Made by a program: the position numbers and the translations under genes
In this document: in pieces, positions 1 through 10,959 of the stretch
How positions within the stretch are numbered: position 1 is the first letter of the stretch
How the letters are laid out: each line of letters begins with the position of its first letter
The notes under the pieces: generated by a model
What the model saw: only the letters and a program-made list of their open reading frames with translations
Database searches by the model: none
What the model was told of the DNA's origin: nothing
NCBI GenBank assembly: GCA_951799405.1
Contig: OX637353.1
Location: 10,230,001 to 10,294,000, forward strand
Origin: Agapetus fuscipes
Taxonomy: Eukaryota; Arthropoda; Insecta; Trichoptera; Glossosomatidae
Length of the DNA stretch: 64,000 nt
Direction of reading: 5' to 3'

Positions 1-62
1 TTTTTTTTTCACACCAAATCATAACTTTCTTTATAGCCTTCGGCTATAGCAAGAAAGTAAAA
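1..62. mobile_element. Terminal fragment of a hairpin-ended interspersed repeat
   Basis: Positions 24-58 form a nested hairpin. The outer arms are ACTTTCTT and AAGAAAGT, and the inner stem is TATAGCC/GGCTATA around a TTC loop. The same architecture with different stem sequences closes repeats at 2277-2309 and 61209-61241, so this is taken as the end of a repeat copy whose body lies outside the window. The class is not recognised. Confidence 0.4.
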
Positions 63-830
63 AGGTAACTCGCATAATCAAGGAGTGGGGTTGATAACCT
101 TGTTAGTTCTAATAATAAAGCTTGGAATTTATATAAAGGCTCCCATTATAAGCACATACCTACCTCCTAATACTTACTCAAATGCTTCAGATCCAAAATT
201 GCACAAAATGGAGCCAGTACAAGTACTTACTTTACTTTGTGTATGGCCGGCAAGCACAGCAAATCACTTGGCCGTTGGGCCGCGTCAGAGGCGAAGATCC
301 AAGCCCTCCATCCACTTCACTGCTCCTGGCGTGGCTTCGTGGAGGTCTTTCAGGCCAGGAGGGTGTCTTCTGATGGGTCACTCCTCCACTATGTCCGGAC
401 AGTCTGGTTCTCCGCCCCATAGTACAAGTGACATTGATAAAAAATAATAATGATTCAAACTGGGTCAGTAGGGACAATGCTAATATTATGCTGGAGAGAT
501 GTTTTCCAGGATCTGTTGCCATGGTATGTGGTAGCTGGAGCTTCCGGACGTTTCGCCCATGTCTACGATGGGCTTCTTCAGCGTGAAAGTGAAATGATGA
601 AGATGATCTTGATGAGACTGTGATGTGATGTCGCTTAATATTATCTAAATAAGGGGAGGTATTGCGACATTCCTTAACATCAAACATACAATTATTAAAA
701 ATGTATGCACAAAATTTTCTTTATTTATTTTGAGTGATGCCTCGATGTTTCAGAATGGCTGCAATAATAACCTAAGAAATAAAAGTGTTGTAATGTGTGT
801 TGTAGGGTTTTAATTATCAAATAAAGTACA
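63..830. other. Intergenic region downstream of RpL31
   Basis: No gene is recognised here. Short open frames around 182-687 overlap on both strands and match nothing I know. The only structured element is the hammerhead-like motif near 545-583. The DNA at about 500-620 resembles that at 24150-24320 for roughly 100 bp, so part of this stretch is an old repeat. An AATAAA on the plus strand at 820-825 is not in the orientation of RpL31. Confidence 0.5.
545..583 (-). ncRNA. Hammerhead-ribozyme-like motif (copy a)
   Basis: The minus strand reads CTGAAGA (581-575), then a 6-bp stem GCCCAT/ATGGGC, then GAAA, then palindromic CGTC, which would place a cleavable C just before CGG. This is the order of hammerhead core elements (CUGANGA, stem II, GAAA, short stem III, UH). 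One extra A lies between CTGAAGA and stem II, a departure from the textbook core. A sister copy at 24213-24251 differs in the stem II loop but keeps the core. Activity is inferred, not shown. Confidence 0.42.
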
Positions 831-832
831 GA

Positions 833-3170
833 TTATTCCTGGCTAGCGTCCACGTTCTCTGTCTGCAGTCCCTTGAGGGAGGGCACGGCCACGTAGGTGA
901 CGAGGGTGAACAGCTTGTTGGCGGAGTCCTCATCGTCGTTCCTGCGGCGGGAGAGACGCACGCGCACTCGGAAGGGGACATTTCTGAAAAGTAATACATC
1001 GTTCACATAAAAATAATCTAGTAAAAATAATTTAGTATCCTCTTGATAATGACGTGAATAAGTCGAAAGTACTTGAGGTGGAAATAAAAACTCAATTTGT
1101 GAAAATAAAACTCTGTGTTTTTTATAATTTTTTATAATTATTTAAAAAAATGAATTTTCACTGTGTGAATACACAAACTTTAAAAAGTCTTATAAAAATA
1201 ATCATTAAACAAAAAGAACCTTCACTGCAAAAATGTGGATTTGTATTAAGTACACTTCAAGGAGCCTACAATATTAGGATGATTTATTTGGTGAGTGCTG
1301 TTTTTGTATGAAGCACACCTAAAGAGCCCTCTGTGAGCTTGGTCGTCACTGTAAAAAGCGCCAATTAAACAAGAAAGATCTTTGACTTAAATGTTGGTAT
1401 GAGGCTGACCACCCATAGTGTAAAAAATTATTCACTTTGCCGATGCCCCCCCTGTTTCAAGGAAGGTCGGCAAGAGTTGCAGGGTTTATGTTAATTTGAG
1501 ATTTGGTTTAAGTTCTCAAGCAAAACCCAGTTGCTGTAAGGCTGGGTTATAGGAAGGGCCGTTTTTAAGAAAATCGCATTTGAAATTTTCAGCTCTTCGG
1601 AAGCCATCTTGAATTCTCCAAATAGTAAACAAAAAAATAATTTGCAAATAAGTTTACAAAATTTTCTTTCTTGTGAACTTAAAATAAGCTTTAAAAAATT
1701 GTGTTTTTATGGGCCTTTTTAATATTTACGATAAAAAATTTGAGATCGTGTAAACGGTACTTTAAATATTTTTTTTTTAAATTGTTGATAAGTTATTTAT
1801 AGAAATTTATATTGCGCGTAATATTGTAGAACATTATTTTTTAGTCAACTCAGCCATTTCCAAGAAAATCCCAATCGTTTTTTTCTTTCATATGGCAACC
1901 CATAGACGCAGATTGGCAAGAGTGTTGCCATAACTTATTTTCTTAGTGACAATTTAAGCAACGACCACACTGAAATTTTAAAGAAAATCGTTAGAGCCGT
2001 TTTTGAGAAAAGTGCAATTTTATATTTTTTTTGTATCGCAGCCATCTTGAATTTTCAGGTTGCAGCCATGCCAGTCGGCCCATCAAAATCTGTGGGGGTC
2101 AATTCTCTAAATCCAAAAATTGGTGTCTCTGCGATCAGTAGTTCCGGCTGGGACATACATACATACATCCATACGGACGGACGGACGGACGGACGGACGG
2201 ACAGGTTCGACAAATTAGGTTTTTTTGCACGTCCTGGTGCAGGACAACTCATTTCCGTTGAAACCTTGAATACAATACTTTATAACAGTCCTTCGGACTG
2301 CTATAAAGTAAAAAATACTGTGGTAAAACTCATGGAATTATTTTTAGTTTGAAGGAAATAAATTTCCACTATACCCTTTTAGAAAATCATTTATCAAAAA
2401 TACAAGAGAAAATAAAGAGTTGTCTCTATTGTTTATTCTGCCACCTCAAGTCTTCTCAAAAAACAGGTCAAAAATGACAGCTGCCAAACAGAGAAAGAAC
2501 AAGAAATCGGACAATAATAAACGTCAGTATTATTGACAATAATTTGGGTATTTAAAACAAGGCTAATTCTCAAGACAATAATCAACTGCTTTTTAAGAAT
2601 TGTGCACAAAAATGAGATTTAATTGTACCTATTATTTGAGGTTAACTTCAATAGAGGTAAACGTAAACATGACACTGACCTGATTCCCTTGGACCACAGG
2701 AATTTGTTAAGCCTGGTGTCTACGCGGACATCAGGGGTTCCCATTTGTTTCTCTGCGAACTTTCTGATTTCCTTGATGGCTCTGGGTGCCCTTTTCTTCA
2801 ACCCGACTCCATGGAGCCTTTTGTGAAGATTAACTGTGTATTCTCTGGTTACAACTTCATTGATGGCAGATTTGCCCTTCTTTTCGCCTTTAGGTTTAGC
2901 CATGGTTCCTAAAATACAAAATTATTATTTGGTTAAAATTTATATTTTGAGGTTTTCTATGGGCCGGTGACAGGTTGACAGGTCGTAAGTTTCATCGGAA
3001 AAATTGTCTTCAACTTCAAGTAATCCGAAACAAATTTAGGTTTCACGAAATTTTCATCTTCGGAAAATACGATGTAGCACAAAATTCACACAAATGATAA
3101 GAAATAATGCAGATGATGAAGGATTAAAATAAGTAACATGCTCACCTTTGACAGCGAGCAAATCGGAAAG
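833..3170 (-). CDS. RpL31: 60S ribosomal protein L31
   Basis: The product is a structural protein of the large ribosomal subunit. Coding exons are 2680-2903 (start codon at 2903, Lys-rich N-terminus [18 protein letters not shown]) and 833-983 (stop at 833-835), joined in phase to give 124 aa, the usual family length. Family blocks include [33 protein letters not shown] and the C-terminal [20 protein letters not shown] non-coding first exon is read at 3146-3170, with its donor at 3145-3141; the acceptor before the ATG is at about 2910. The 1.7-kb intron (984-2679) is filled with repeats. The last exon is much more GC-rich than its surroundings, as expected for a highly expressed gene. The gene appears intact. 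Confidence 0.97.
1085..1205 (+). repeat. Degenerate tail of the Penelope-like repeat, in the RpL31 intron
   Basis: The stretch ending near 1200 resembles the tail of the elements at 7302-7504 and 55002-55260 (AAAATGGACTTTCACTGTG followed by an ACTAAAAA-type run). It is diverged and no ribozyme-like core is left. Confidence 0.3.
1265..1390 (+). repeat. Fragment of tRNA-derived SINE family 3
   Basis: The block from ATTAGGATGATTTATTTGG to AAAGCGCCAATT is shared with 28985-29090, and its reverse complement with 35160-35215. It is the non-tRNA body of the family and carries no promoter boxes here. Confidence 0.5.
1393..1515 (-). repeat. Partial R1 repeat in the RpL31 intron
   Basis: It carries the R1 blocks TGGTATGAGGCTGACCACCC, TTCACTTTGCC and GGTCGGCAAGAGTTGCAGGG in the orientation opposite to that listed for plus copies. 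The distal half, including the TTCGCGCTTACA hairpin region, is missing. Confidence 0.7.
1520..2309. mobile_element. Hairpin-ended interspersed repeat (copy in the RpL31 intron)
   Basis: It shares with 60660-61241 the segments TATGGCAACCCA, GAAAATCGTT..GAGCCGTTTTTGAGAAAA, GCCATCTTGAA and CAGGACAACTCATTTCCGT. It ends in a hairpin with arms ACTTTATA/TATAAAGT and inner stem CAGTCC/GGACTG (2277-2309). Internal microsatellites are ACAT repeats (2156-2172) and GGAC repeats (2173-2203). No coding capacity is seen. The class is unknown; similar microsatellite-bearing non-autonomous elements occur among Helitrons. Confidence 0.5.
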
Positions 3171-3211
3171 AACACAAAAACGCGAGCGCTGTGCGGCGGT
3201 AAAATTTAAAA
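3146..3211 (-). promoter_or_regulatory. RpL31: RpL31 first exon with 5'TOP-like start, and adjacent upstream motif
   Basis: Read on the minus strand, the sequence runs TTTTTGTGTTCTTTCCG and then an exon ending CTGTCAAAG before GTGAGC. A C followed by pyrimidines at 3170 fits the terminal oligopyrimidine start that lets ribosomal protein mRNAs respond to TOR signalling. Just upstream (3192-3211) lies a 20-bp motif also present near the 5' end of BBS7. The exact start site is inferred. Confidence 0.6.
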
Positions 3212-3643
3212 TCGCAAACAAGCAATAAGTTATTTATTATGATATTTGAACCTGACGCGACAGTGTTTTCAAAACACAATACATAAGTCATTCATAAATC
3301 TGTACACAGCTTCAGTCTGGAATAGGGTAATTGCAATGGTGAGCAATATGGTTGAAAACGATATTTTTGTGTAGATTATAAGTCAAGGATCTCAACTATA
3401 TTTTTTTAAGTGGTAAAATTGGGCTTTTCATTTTTAATTTTGTAAAATAAAATGCCGACAAATCGAGTCCAATTCAAACGCGACGCTATTGGCTGGAGCT
3501 CGTGTGACGTCATTGGATCCAAGTGGCGTGAGTGACGTGTGTTTGTAGTATTAGAAAGCCGGCTGTCAGTGTAAAAATACGTGCTATTATCAAGCTTCCG
3601 AGATCCGACAAACTTAATATAAACTCACAACAAACCTTGAAAA
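3212..3643. other. Spacer between RpL31 and the THAP transposase
   Basis: No gene is seen. This stretch should contain the left terminus of the ISL2EU-like element, but I could not match any part of 3212-3643 with the inverted sequence before the N gap, so the terminus is not assigned. Confidence 0.4.
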
Positions 3644-5830
3644 ATGTCTTCGAAGTATCATAAATATTGTGTAGTTCCGATGTGTACAAATACGTCACGT
3701 GCAACACCGGATAAAAAGTTTTTGCGGATGCCCCGCGATCCAGCTATCCACAAAAAATGGTGTCTTGTGATGAAGCGAGACAAACTTCTGTCTTCCAAAT
3801 CTACCCGCTTCATTTGCGAAGACCATTTTAATGTAAGTTATAGTATTTTGTTGTTATTTAATTGCATACCTATTTATAAAATATGTTATTTCTACATGCC
3901 TTCGTAAATAAATCACGTGGCTCAAGAAATGGCATGTGAAAACGCTGTCAAACGTGTCAAAATTTAAATCGATTTGTTTTTGACAAATTGATTAGAAACT
4001 CATAGTTTTTTTTGTCAGTAATGATCAAAAACATCCTCAAATATTGTTTGATTCCGTAATTTATAAGAAACAAGTGTTAACATAGCAAAGTTTTTGTACT
4101 TGTTTCTTTAGGAAGGCAGCAATGGACTGGAATGTAAATATAATATTTTCTCATCGGCCAAAGGTCACAGGTCTATGGGACTAGACCCCTTAGCAACCTA
4201 TAATAAAATATAAGCTTGCCTTTGCCATGACAACCCGGCTGTGTGACATCACAACTTTTTTATCCTAGAAGTTTGTGTGCATACTTAATAATAATATATT
4301 GTCATGTACTAACGTGCCTAACCTACCTTTTTACTTTTTGTTGTAGTAGTTGTGTGAACTACATGCTCTCATATTATGTTATTTATATTTTTACAGCTCC
4401 AGGACGACTTGGAGAACTTTATGATGGGCAGATTGATGGGAAGCAATATGCGCCTGAAGAAAGGAGTTTTGCCGCACAAATTTGAGTGCCAAAAAGCTAA
4501 AAAGACTGTGGATAGGAAAACCGGCGAGATTAGAAAAAGAAAAATGCTAGTGATGGAACTTTTAAGAGAAGCAAGTCTGAACGCTACAAACTCTGAAGCA
4601 TCCACATCAGTTGATGTGGATGCTTCCGCATCCGTTGATGTGGATGCTTCCGCATCCGTTGATGTGGATGCTGTGGAGCAGTCAACGCATCTGACTTCTG
4701 CTCCATTGGATAAAGCAGTGCAGGTGAATATGGTACCCACCTACAGGAGCAAAGCAACCAACACCTTGAATGTGAGACCCCCGACCACTCACAGTAGCTG
4801 CTCACCGATCAAGGGGAAACCTGTGGAATCTCCTCTGGAAAAATTGAATGTGGAAGCTGTCTATTCATCTTCCAGTTCAGACCCTGAAGATAGTGATTCT
4901 GATCTTTTTGTGGACTATGGTAGTGGCTCGGATTTTGAAGACAACAATATGGAAATGGACGCGCTTAACGTTGAGATGAAAAGAGGTTATATTTTGCTTG
5001 TGCAACGCCAACCTCAACTGTATTTAGGCATTCCAAAAGAAATGTACCATGTATTGGCTATTCTGCAAGATACAGTTTGTGCACCTATTATAGATATAAT
5101 GATTTGCCTAAAGAAAATTAGGTTGAATTTTTCATATAAAGTAATAGGTGCACATTTTGGAATGTCAGATTCCTCTATATGTCGCATTTTTAAGAAAACG
5201 ATTCCCATTTTATCAGGGGTACTCAAAGAGTTGATTATATGGCCATCTGCAAAACTCGTAAGGTTGGAATTGCCCATTGCATTTCGAGCTCGATATAGGA
5301 ACGTCCGTTCCATTATTGATTGTCTTGAAATTCAAATTGAGAAACCAGGCAACTCGCTGCACCAATCATTAACGTGGTCTGAATACAAGGCCTGTAATAC
5401 GGTAAAATATCTAATTTCTTGCACTCCAGATGGTCTCATTAATTTCTTATCATGTGGGTATGGAGGCCGAGCAACCGACTCTACTATTGCTCAGGACTGT
5501 GGCTATTTCGACAACATCGCCACAGGAACATGGGTGATGGCAGATCGGGGGTTTAAGAATATTTCCCATATTTTAGAGGAAAAGGGTGCTCACCTTGTTC
5601 GCCCTCCAAGCGTGCTGCAGAAAAGTACCCTTAGCCAAAACGAAGTTAAGGAAGCAAAGCGAATTGCCGCTTTACGTATTCACGTAGAACGTGTGATAAG
5701 CAGAGTGAGAGAATTTCATATGCTCACTATGCATTCAACTATCGACCACAACCTCGTGAATCGCTTGGATGAAATTATTGTGATTGCTTGTGGTCTGATC
5801 AACTTGCAAAAATCATTGATCAAAGTTTAG
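3644..5830 (+). CDS. THAP-domain DDE transposase, ISL2EU-like
   Basis: Exons 3644-3832 and 4397-5830 join in phase 0 (GTAAGT donor, TTTTTACAG acceptor) into about 540 aa. Residues 1 to about 90 form a C2CH THAP zinc finger: YCVVPMC, a central W, CEDHF, and the closing LKKGVLPHKF. A Ser/Asp-rich linker follows, then a small HTH (FSYKVIGAHFGMSDSSICRIF), then an RNase-H-fold DDE core. The likely catalytic acids lie in SIIDCLEIQIEKP, VMADRGFKN and RIHVERVISRVREF, with the family motif SCGYGGRATDS between them. Its role would be to bind the terminal repeats and cut and rejoin DNA. It converges on a YqaJ nuclease gene, the pairing known from ISL2EU transposons. No stop or frameshift was found, so it may be recent. 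Confidence 0.85.
4598..4672 (+). repeat. 24-bp in-frame codon repeat inside the transposase linker
   Basis: Nearly identical units encode VDVDASAS three times. The unit GTTGATGTGGATGCTTCCGC is also largely self-complementary, so the region can fold. It lies between the THAP domain and the catalytic core and keeps frame. Confidence 0.8.
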
Positions 5831-5889
5831 AAGGGTTAGCCACCCTTAGACATTACTTTTAAAATTCAATTTTTATTTTCAGTACTTAT

Positions 5890-6660
5890 ATTTAACCTTT
5901 ATGCTTGTGAGCTTATGACTGATATTACTTTTTAAATCTCAAGTGTTTTTATTTACCTTGGTCGCTTTTATCTATTTTACACCATTCAACTCTTCATTTC
6001 ACTTGTATGACTGATATTCTTTTTAAATCTCAATGTGTTTTTATTTACCTTGATAGCTTTTATCAAATTTTTACTATTCAACTCTTCATTTCACTTGTGT
6101 GACTGAGATTATTTTTGAAATCTCATGTGTTTTTATTTAACTTGGTGGCTTTTATCAAATTTTTACTATCAACTCTTCATTTCACTTGTATGACTGAGAT
6201 TATTTTTTAAATCTCATGTGTTTTTATTTAACTTGGTGGCTTTAATCTATTTTTTACCATTCAACTCTTCATTTCACTTGTATGACTGATATTCTTTTTA
6301 AATCTCATGTGTTTTTATTTACCTTGATAGCTTTTACCTAATTTTTTACCATTCTACACTTCATTTCACTTGTATGACTGATATTATTTTCAAATCTCAT
6401 GTGTTTTTATTTACCTTTATTTCTTCTATCAAATTTTTACTATTCAACTCTACATTTCACTTGTATGTCTGAGATTATTTTTTAAATCTCATGTGTTTTT
6501 ATTTAACTTGGTGGCTTTTATCTATTTTTTGCCATTCAACTCTTCATTTCACTTGTATGACTGATATTCTTTTTAAATCTCAATGTGTTTTAATTTATCT
6601 TGATAGCTTTTATCTAATTTTTACTATTCAATTCTTCATTTCACATGTTGCTTACTAAGT
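5890..6660 (+). repeat. Minisatellite of about 91-bp units, eight copies
   Basis: The landmark TTCATTTCACTTGT recurs at about 5995, 6087, 6177, 6267, 6358, 6449, 6541 and 6633. Each copy is followed by ATGACTGATATT-like and AAATCTCATGTGTTTTTATTT blocks. It lies between the transposase stop and the nuclease gene, inside the presumed element. No coding sequence is seen. Confidence 0.85.
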
Positions 6661-7289
6661 TACATTTACTATCTAATCTAATCTAATACTATTCTGGTCA
6701 ATTTTTCTGAATCTCACTTTACATCTGTTGCAACATGTACATAATGAGTATTAATGTTTGTATTAATAATGGAAAGCCTTTTTTATTAATAAAATACACT
6801 TCAATCAACAACTTCTTTATTTTTATTAGAAAAACCAACAGAAAGATGATACATTTAATAAGAACATATGAAAAACTCCAATACCAGGTATTGTTAAGTA
6901 GTGCATTTTTACATTATAATCTAAATGGTAAAGATACACATGACTTTATGATTCATATTAAATACATTTCTATAAGCAGGCATATTGTGTTAGTTAACGT
7001 TTACATAATATGCTGCATGTTCATTAACAAAATAAAGACCCAAATCTAAACTGAATGCACAAGCCCTTAAACTTGACGCTCTTCCCTGGAACAGAGGTAA
7101 TATTGGCAAGTGAACCTTTTGTTAACAAAGTAGTGATCACATATATCAAATATAAAAAAGTAGTTAAGAAACAGCAGTTATAAAATACATAAATAACTAT
7201 ACTTTAAAATTGTTAGACTTTGGTAAATATGCATTAAAACACCTTATAGCTATACTTTTCAAAGTACCCACAGTGTAATACATAAAGTC
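6661..7289. other. AT-rich spacer inside the presumed ISL2EU element
   Basis: The only open frame is 6735-7049 (104 codons, AT-driven composition), and it resembles no family I know. No repeat copy is recognised. Confidence 0.4.
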
Positions 7290-7301
7290 TAATGTAGTCT
7301 A

Positions 7302-7504
7302 TAAATATTTAAAAATATAAATGGTAAAACATTGTTTTAATTTTTTTTGTTGCTCGAATATTTTCGCCTAATGAGGCACCTTCAAGAGCAGAATGAACAA
7401 AAAAAAATAATAAAGTGAATTAAAACAATGTTTTACCATTTATATTTTTAAATATTTATAAAAATGGACTTTCACTGTGTTAACAGATCAACACTAAAAA
7501 ATAT
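7302..7504 (-). mobile_element. Hairpin-shaped Penelope-like insertion with 12-bp target duplication
   Basis: The insert is flanked by TAATGTAGTCTA at 7290-7301 and 7505-7516. Inverted arms of about 40 bp (AAATGGTAAAACATTGTTTT and its complement) enclose a hammerhead-like motif. The right part ends with AAAATGGACTTTCACTGTGTTAAC, the tail shared with 55002-55260. Long variable target duplications and partial inverted copies are typical of Penelope-like retroelements; no reverse transcriptase is present. The insertion broke the start of an R1 repeat. Confidence 0.6.
7351..7390 (-). ncRNA. Hammerhead-ribozyme-like motif (copy b, core mutated)
   Basis: Minus strand: stem I TGCTC pairs perfectly with GAGCA across the motif, stem II is GCC/GGC, GAAA is intact, and stem III is the palindrome AATATT followed by C. 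The first core block reads TTGAAGG instead of CTGAAGA, which should abolish cleavage. It is the same family as the copies at 55064 and 55111. Confidence 0.45.
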
Positions 7505-7516
7505 TAATGTAGTCTA

Positions 7517-7765
7517 GGTTGAAAATATACATAAACATTTAAAGTTCCTATTAAATACACACCCACAAACAGACAAGTGTAAGTTCTCGCTTACAAATGC
7601 TGCATGTGTACTTACAATTCAAAAACCATATAAATGAATACTCAAATGAACAAAATCCCAGCAACTTTTGCCGTCCTTTTATTGGCAAAGTGAACCATTT
7701 TTTACAGCAAGGGTGTTCAGCGTCATACCAACCTATAAGTCAAGGGATACAAACAATAAATAACA
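7517..7765 (+). repeat. R1 interspersed repeat
   Basis: Recognised by CACCCACAAACAGACAAGTG, TTCTCGCTTACAAATGCTGC, GGCAAAGTGAACCATTTTTT and CATACCAACCTATAAGTCAA. The copy is nearly complete but lacks part of the CCTGAAACAGGGGTGACA block. It lies between the two convergent transposon genes. Confidence 0.8.
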
Positions 7766-7862
7766 TTCTCAAGTATATAATTATTCAGAATGTTGAGAGA
7801 ATAAGAACAAGAATAGCAGATCAACATTACAGATAAAAATTAATTCATATAAAATAAAACAT

Positions 7863-10036
7863 TTATTGAAATAATCTAAAAAATAATGTTTTAGTCCAAA
7901 ATTCACATGCTTTTTCCATTAAATCTAAACAATAATTTTCATCATACTCCACAGTGCATTCAACGGTCTCACAACTCTTTTCAAAATCCGGTTTGGCAAC
8001 ACAGAATATTCCTCTTTTCTTTTTTGTAAAATGCATTTGCATTTGGATTTGTGCAAAGAACTTTGGAGTGGGTTTGTCTTTGACAAAATATTTCTCCATC
8101 CATTTTTCGGTGCTTGGACATTTTATCTCAAGTACATATTCTTGAGATACTCCATCAGGAGAAGCTCCAAAAAATGGATAATGCTTGGATAGCAATAATC
8201 CACATTTTTTCAGATCGGGAAATTGCTTTTTGATTTTTTTGAAAACCAACTCTTCCAGTTTTCGGCCACGTGTCACAGCTGCCGTCTCAAAAATTTTTCC
8301 TCCCAACAGCTGCTCCACAAGAGAGCCATCAGGAGTGTGACAGCGTGACGCTTCATGGATCTTGGATGCTGTGATTCTCCCATACCTCAACTCGTACCAA
8401 AGAGTGCAATCAGCCTGCTCCAGAGTTTCCTTGGCTGCCTCGTTGCACGCCTCAACACTCATTCTATTTTCACAGTATGTTTGAAATTGCTGAGGGGTCG
8501 TGCCTATTCCATCGTCTATAAATTCCTCCATTAATCTATGGATGCTAAGGGATTCTATAGGATTGCCCTCCTTAAAATACTTCATAAGGAGGACATCCTT
8601 GACGTCAGCTTCCTTCGTTGCTTTAACGACGGATGCCAAAAACTTTCCGTTACTCGAAGGCCCAGCTGTGAAAGTTTTAAGTTCTCCTAAATCCCTACAT
8701 TTTATGAATTTCACAGCTGAGCCTATCTCTGCCATCTTTGACCGCTTCCAGTAACATTTCACTTCTGTCTTTGCTGGCTCTTCGCTGCGACGATGCACCC
8801 ATGACAGAAAGGCTACTGCATGCTTGCAACCTCCTGTAAGAGAGTAAAAATAAAAAAATGTTTCATTTTGATTAATACAGATGCAAATAATGTAGACCTC
8901 TGCTTTAATACTTTATATATTGATGAATTAACAAAAAATATTCACTTATTTTGTTGACATAAATTTTAAGTAAAAATTGGAATATTTTTTCACAAAATAT
9001 TGTTTTCTTTAGAAAAATAATGAAATTAAAAAGAAAAAATATTTGCAGTCAGCAAGGCCATAATGTTGGCCAATGGATTGATATGAGTCTGACCGCCCAC
9101 ACTATAAAATATGTTTCACTTTGCCAATGTCGCCCGTTTCAGGGAAGGTCGGCACCAGTAGCAGGATGTATGTTCGTTTGAAGATTGGATTTTAATTTGT
9201 AAGTAGGTACACATGCAGAATTCGTAAGCGCGAACTTACACGTGTCCGTTTGTGGGCATGAATCTTAAATGTTAACATATCTTTGCATCTTAGATTACAG
9301 ATAGCAATTATTTGGTGAGCCGAGCCTGCTAATTAGATCTCTTACATTTTATTGCTTTTACAAAGGAATCATGACACCTCGTGAATCTAATATTCATTAC
9401 TGACCTTGAGATGCTGGACAATCTTCACAGACACATGATTCAACAGTGCCTTGTTCCTCATCGGTGATCAAGGTTACCGCGTATGCTTTTGTACGGACTT
9501 TGTGTTCTGGTGTTATACGGGCCTTAACAGTGCAAATGGCTCCATCGCGTTTCACTTGCACATAGCCAATGGCATTGTCTCCGTAACTTTCTCTCGAAGA
9601 TCTAAAAACAAACAAACGGAATAAGGGTTAGGTTATATTGCAAGTGCACAACCCTTGACTGGTGTAAAGTAAGGTTATGTGATTAAAAACAACTTTTAAT
9701 GATGTAATAAAGGAAGTAAGCTTTATAAACAATTAATTTAGCCTTTATATTAAGATTTAGAAGCTATGACATGGCAGTATTGCAATTTGAATAAGTAAGG
9801 TTACAGAATTTGTAAAGGAAAGATGTTTGCATGAAAACGTATAATATCTGGAGAATTTATGAATCTAAATGAACTTTGACACATAAACAGAACTATTTTT
9901 CTTACCTTGAAGCTTTTACTCCACGTAATTCTGAACTTATGAAGTCCATGTTCTTGGAGAAATACACATACATCATCATAGCATCGACCTCCGGTAAATT
10001 GTCAGATTGAGCCTTTTCAAAGCCCTTTTCAGTCAT
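7863..10036 (-). CDS. SWIM zinc-finger and YqaJ-like nuclease protein, accessory of ISL2EU-type transposons
   Basis: Three exons (9906-10036, 9405-9601, 7863-8833) join in phase into 432 aa; the start is MTEKGFEKAQSDNLPEV. Residues about 98-114 form a SWIM finger (CVC..CKH), split by the second intron. The C-terminal half is a YqaJ/lambda-exonuclease-like fold: LWYELRYGRITASKIHE, GASPDGV and the catalytic VLEIKCPS, giving D..ExK metal-binding chemistry. Such proteins occur as the second gene of ISL2EU elements and as stand-alone insect genes. Convergence with the THAP transposase supports the transposon reading. The second intron contains an R1 repeat (9060-9305). All frames are open, so the gene looks intact. 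Confidence 0.8.
9060..9305 (-). repeat. R1 repeat in an intron of the YqaJ gene
   Basis: Minus-oriented copy with TTCACTTTGCCAATGTC, GTTTCAGGGAAGGTCGGCA, AAGCGCGAACTTACACGTG and AACATATCTTTGCATCTTAG. It ends in the ATTACAGATAG tail. Confidence 0.8.
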
Positions 10037-10226
10037 CTTTGATGATTACACCAATTCAATTATACTTTATACACGGCACAACTAACTTTAAAGTGCAAAT
10101 AATAGTTGAAATTGATGAAAATAGATATACTCGTCAAATGTAAACAAATCCGCCATACAAAAATACACACGACTGAATGACAGCTGAGCCGAATGAGATC
10201 CATCGACGCACATCCGCCCAAATGCA

Positions 10227-10426
10227 NNNNNNNNNNNNNNNNNNNNNNNNNNNNNNNNNNNNNNNNNNNNNNNNNNNNNNNNNNNNNNNNNNNNNNNNNN
10301 NNNNNNNNNNNNNNNNNNNNNNNNNNNNNNNNNNNNNNNNNNNNNNNNNNNNNNNNNNNNNNNNNNNNNNNNNNNNNNNNNNNNNNNNNNNNNNNNNNNN
10401 NNNNNNNNNNNNNNNNNNNNNNNNNN
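10227..10426. other. Assembly gap, 200 N
   Basis: Exactly 200 unknown bases, so a placeholder of arbitrary length. It probably hides the right end of the ISL2EU-like element and the outer bases of the terminal repeat that starts at 10427. Confidence 0.99.
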
Positions 10427-10959
10427 GGGGAACCGGAAATACATGAATGGTGGTAAATTTAAATTGGCTGCAAGGCGGTAAATTTAAATTGGCTGCAGTT
10501 TGAAAATATTATTCTGAGAATTAAAATCATGATATTATATAGCCGTTATTATAATGGCGGTAAATTTAAATTTGTGGCAGTTTGAAAATAAAAAATCTTA
10601 GTATTAAAATTATGTTATTAGGTATTATTGCAAAAATGTCTTTCAAATTTAATTATGAAAATCTTGTGAATCGTAACATTTTATATCTATTATCTAAGCA
10701 CACAATTAAGAGCACAAAACTTTGGGAAAGTGACATAAATAATTGACAAGTTTATCCTTACCTCACTTTATACAAAAACATGATAAAAGTGTAATGTTTG
10801 CGTACCTATTGAATTATTTACTTCAGTTGGTGACTTGTAGAAAAACATTTCAGAGGAGTGTAATGCTAAATTTTATATTTTCTTACTGGTTTGTAAGAAT
10901 GGCACTGATACGAAACCCATACAAAAATGACATTTATTCGTCGAGAAAAAAGTTTTAAA

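Noticed and set aside
2047..2352. 101-codon frame with [10 protein letters not shown] repeat
   Set aside because: This is the translation of a GGAC microsatellite inside a non-coding repeat.
10088..10456. Open frames across 10227-10426
   Set aside because: They consist mainly of unknown residues from the N gap.
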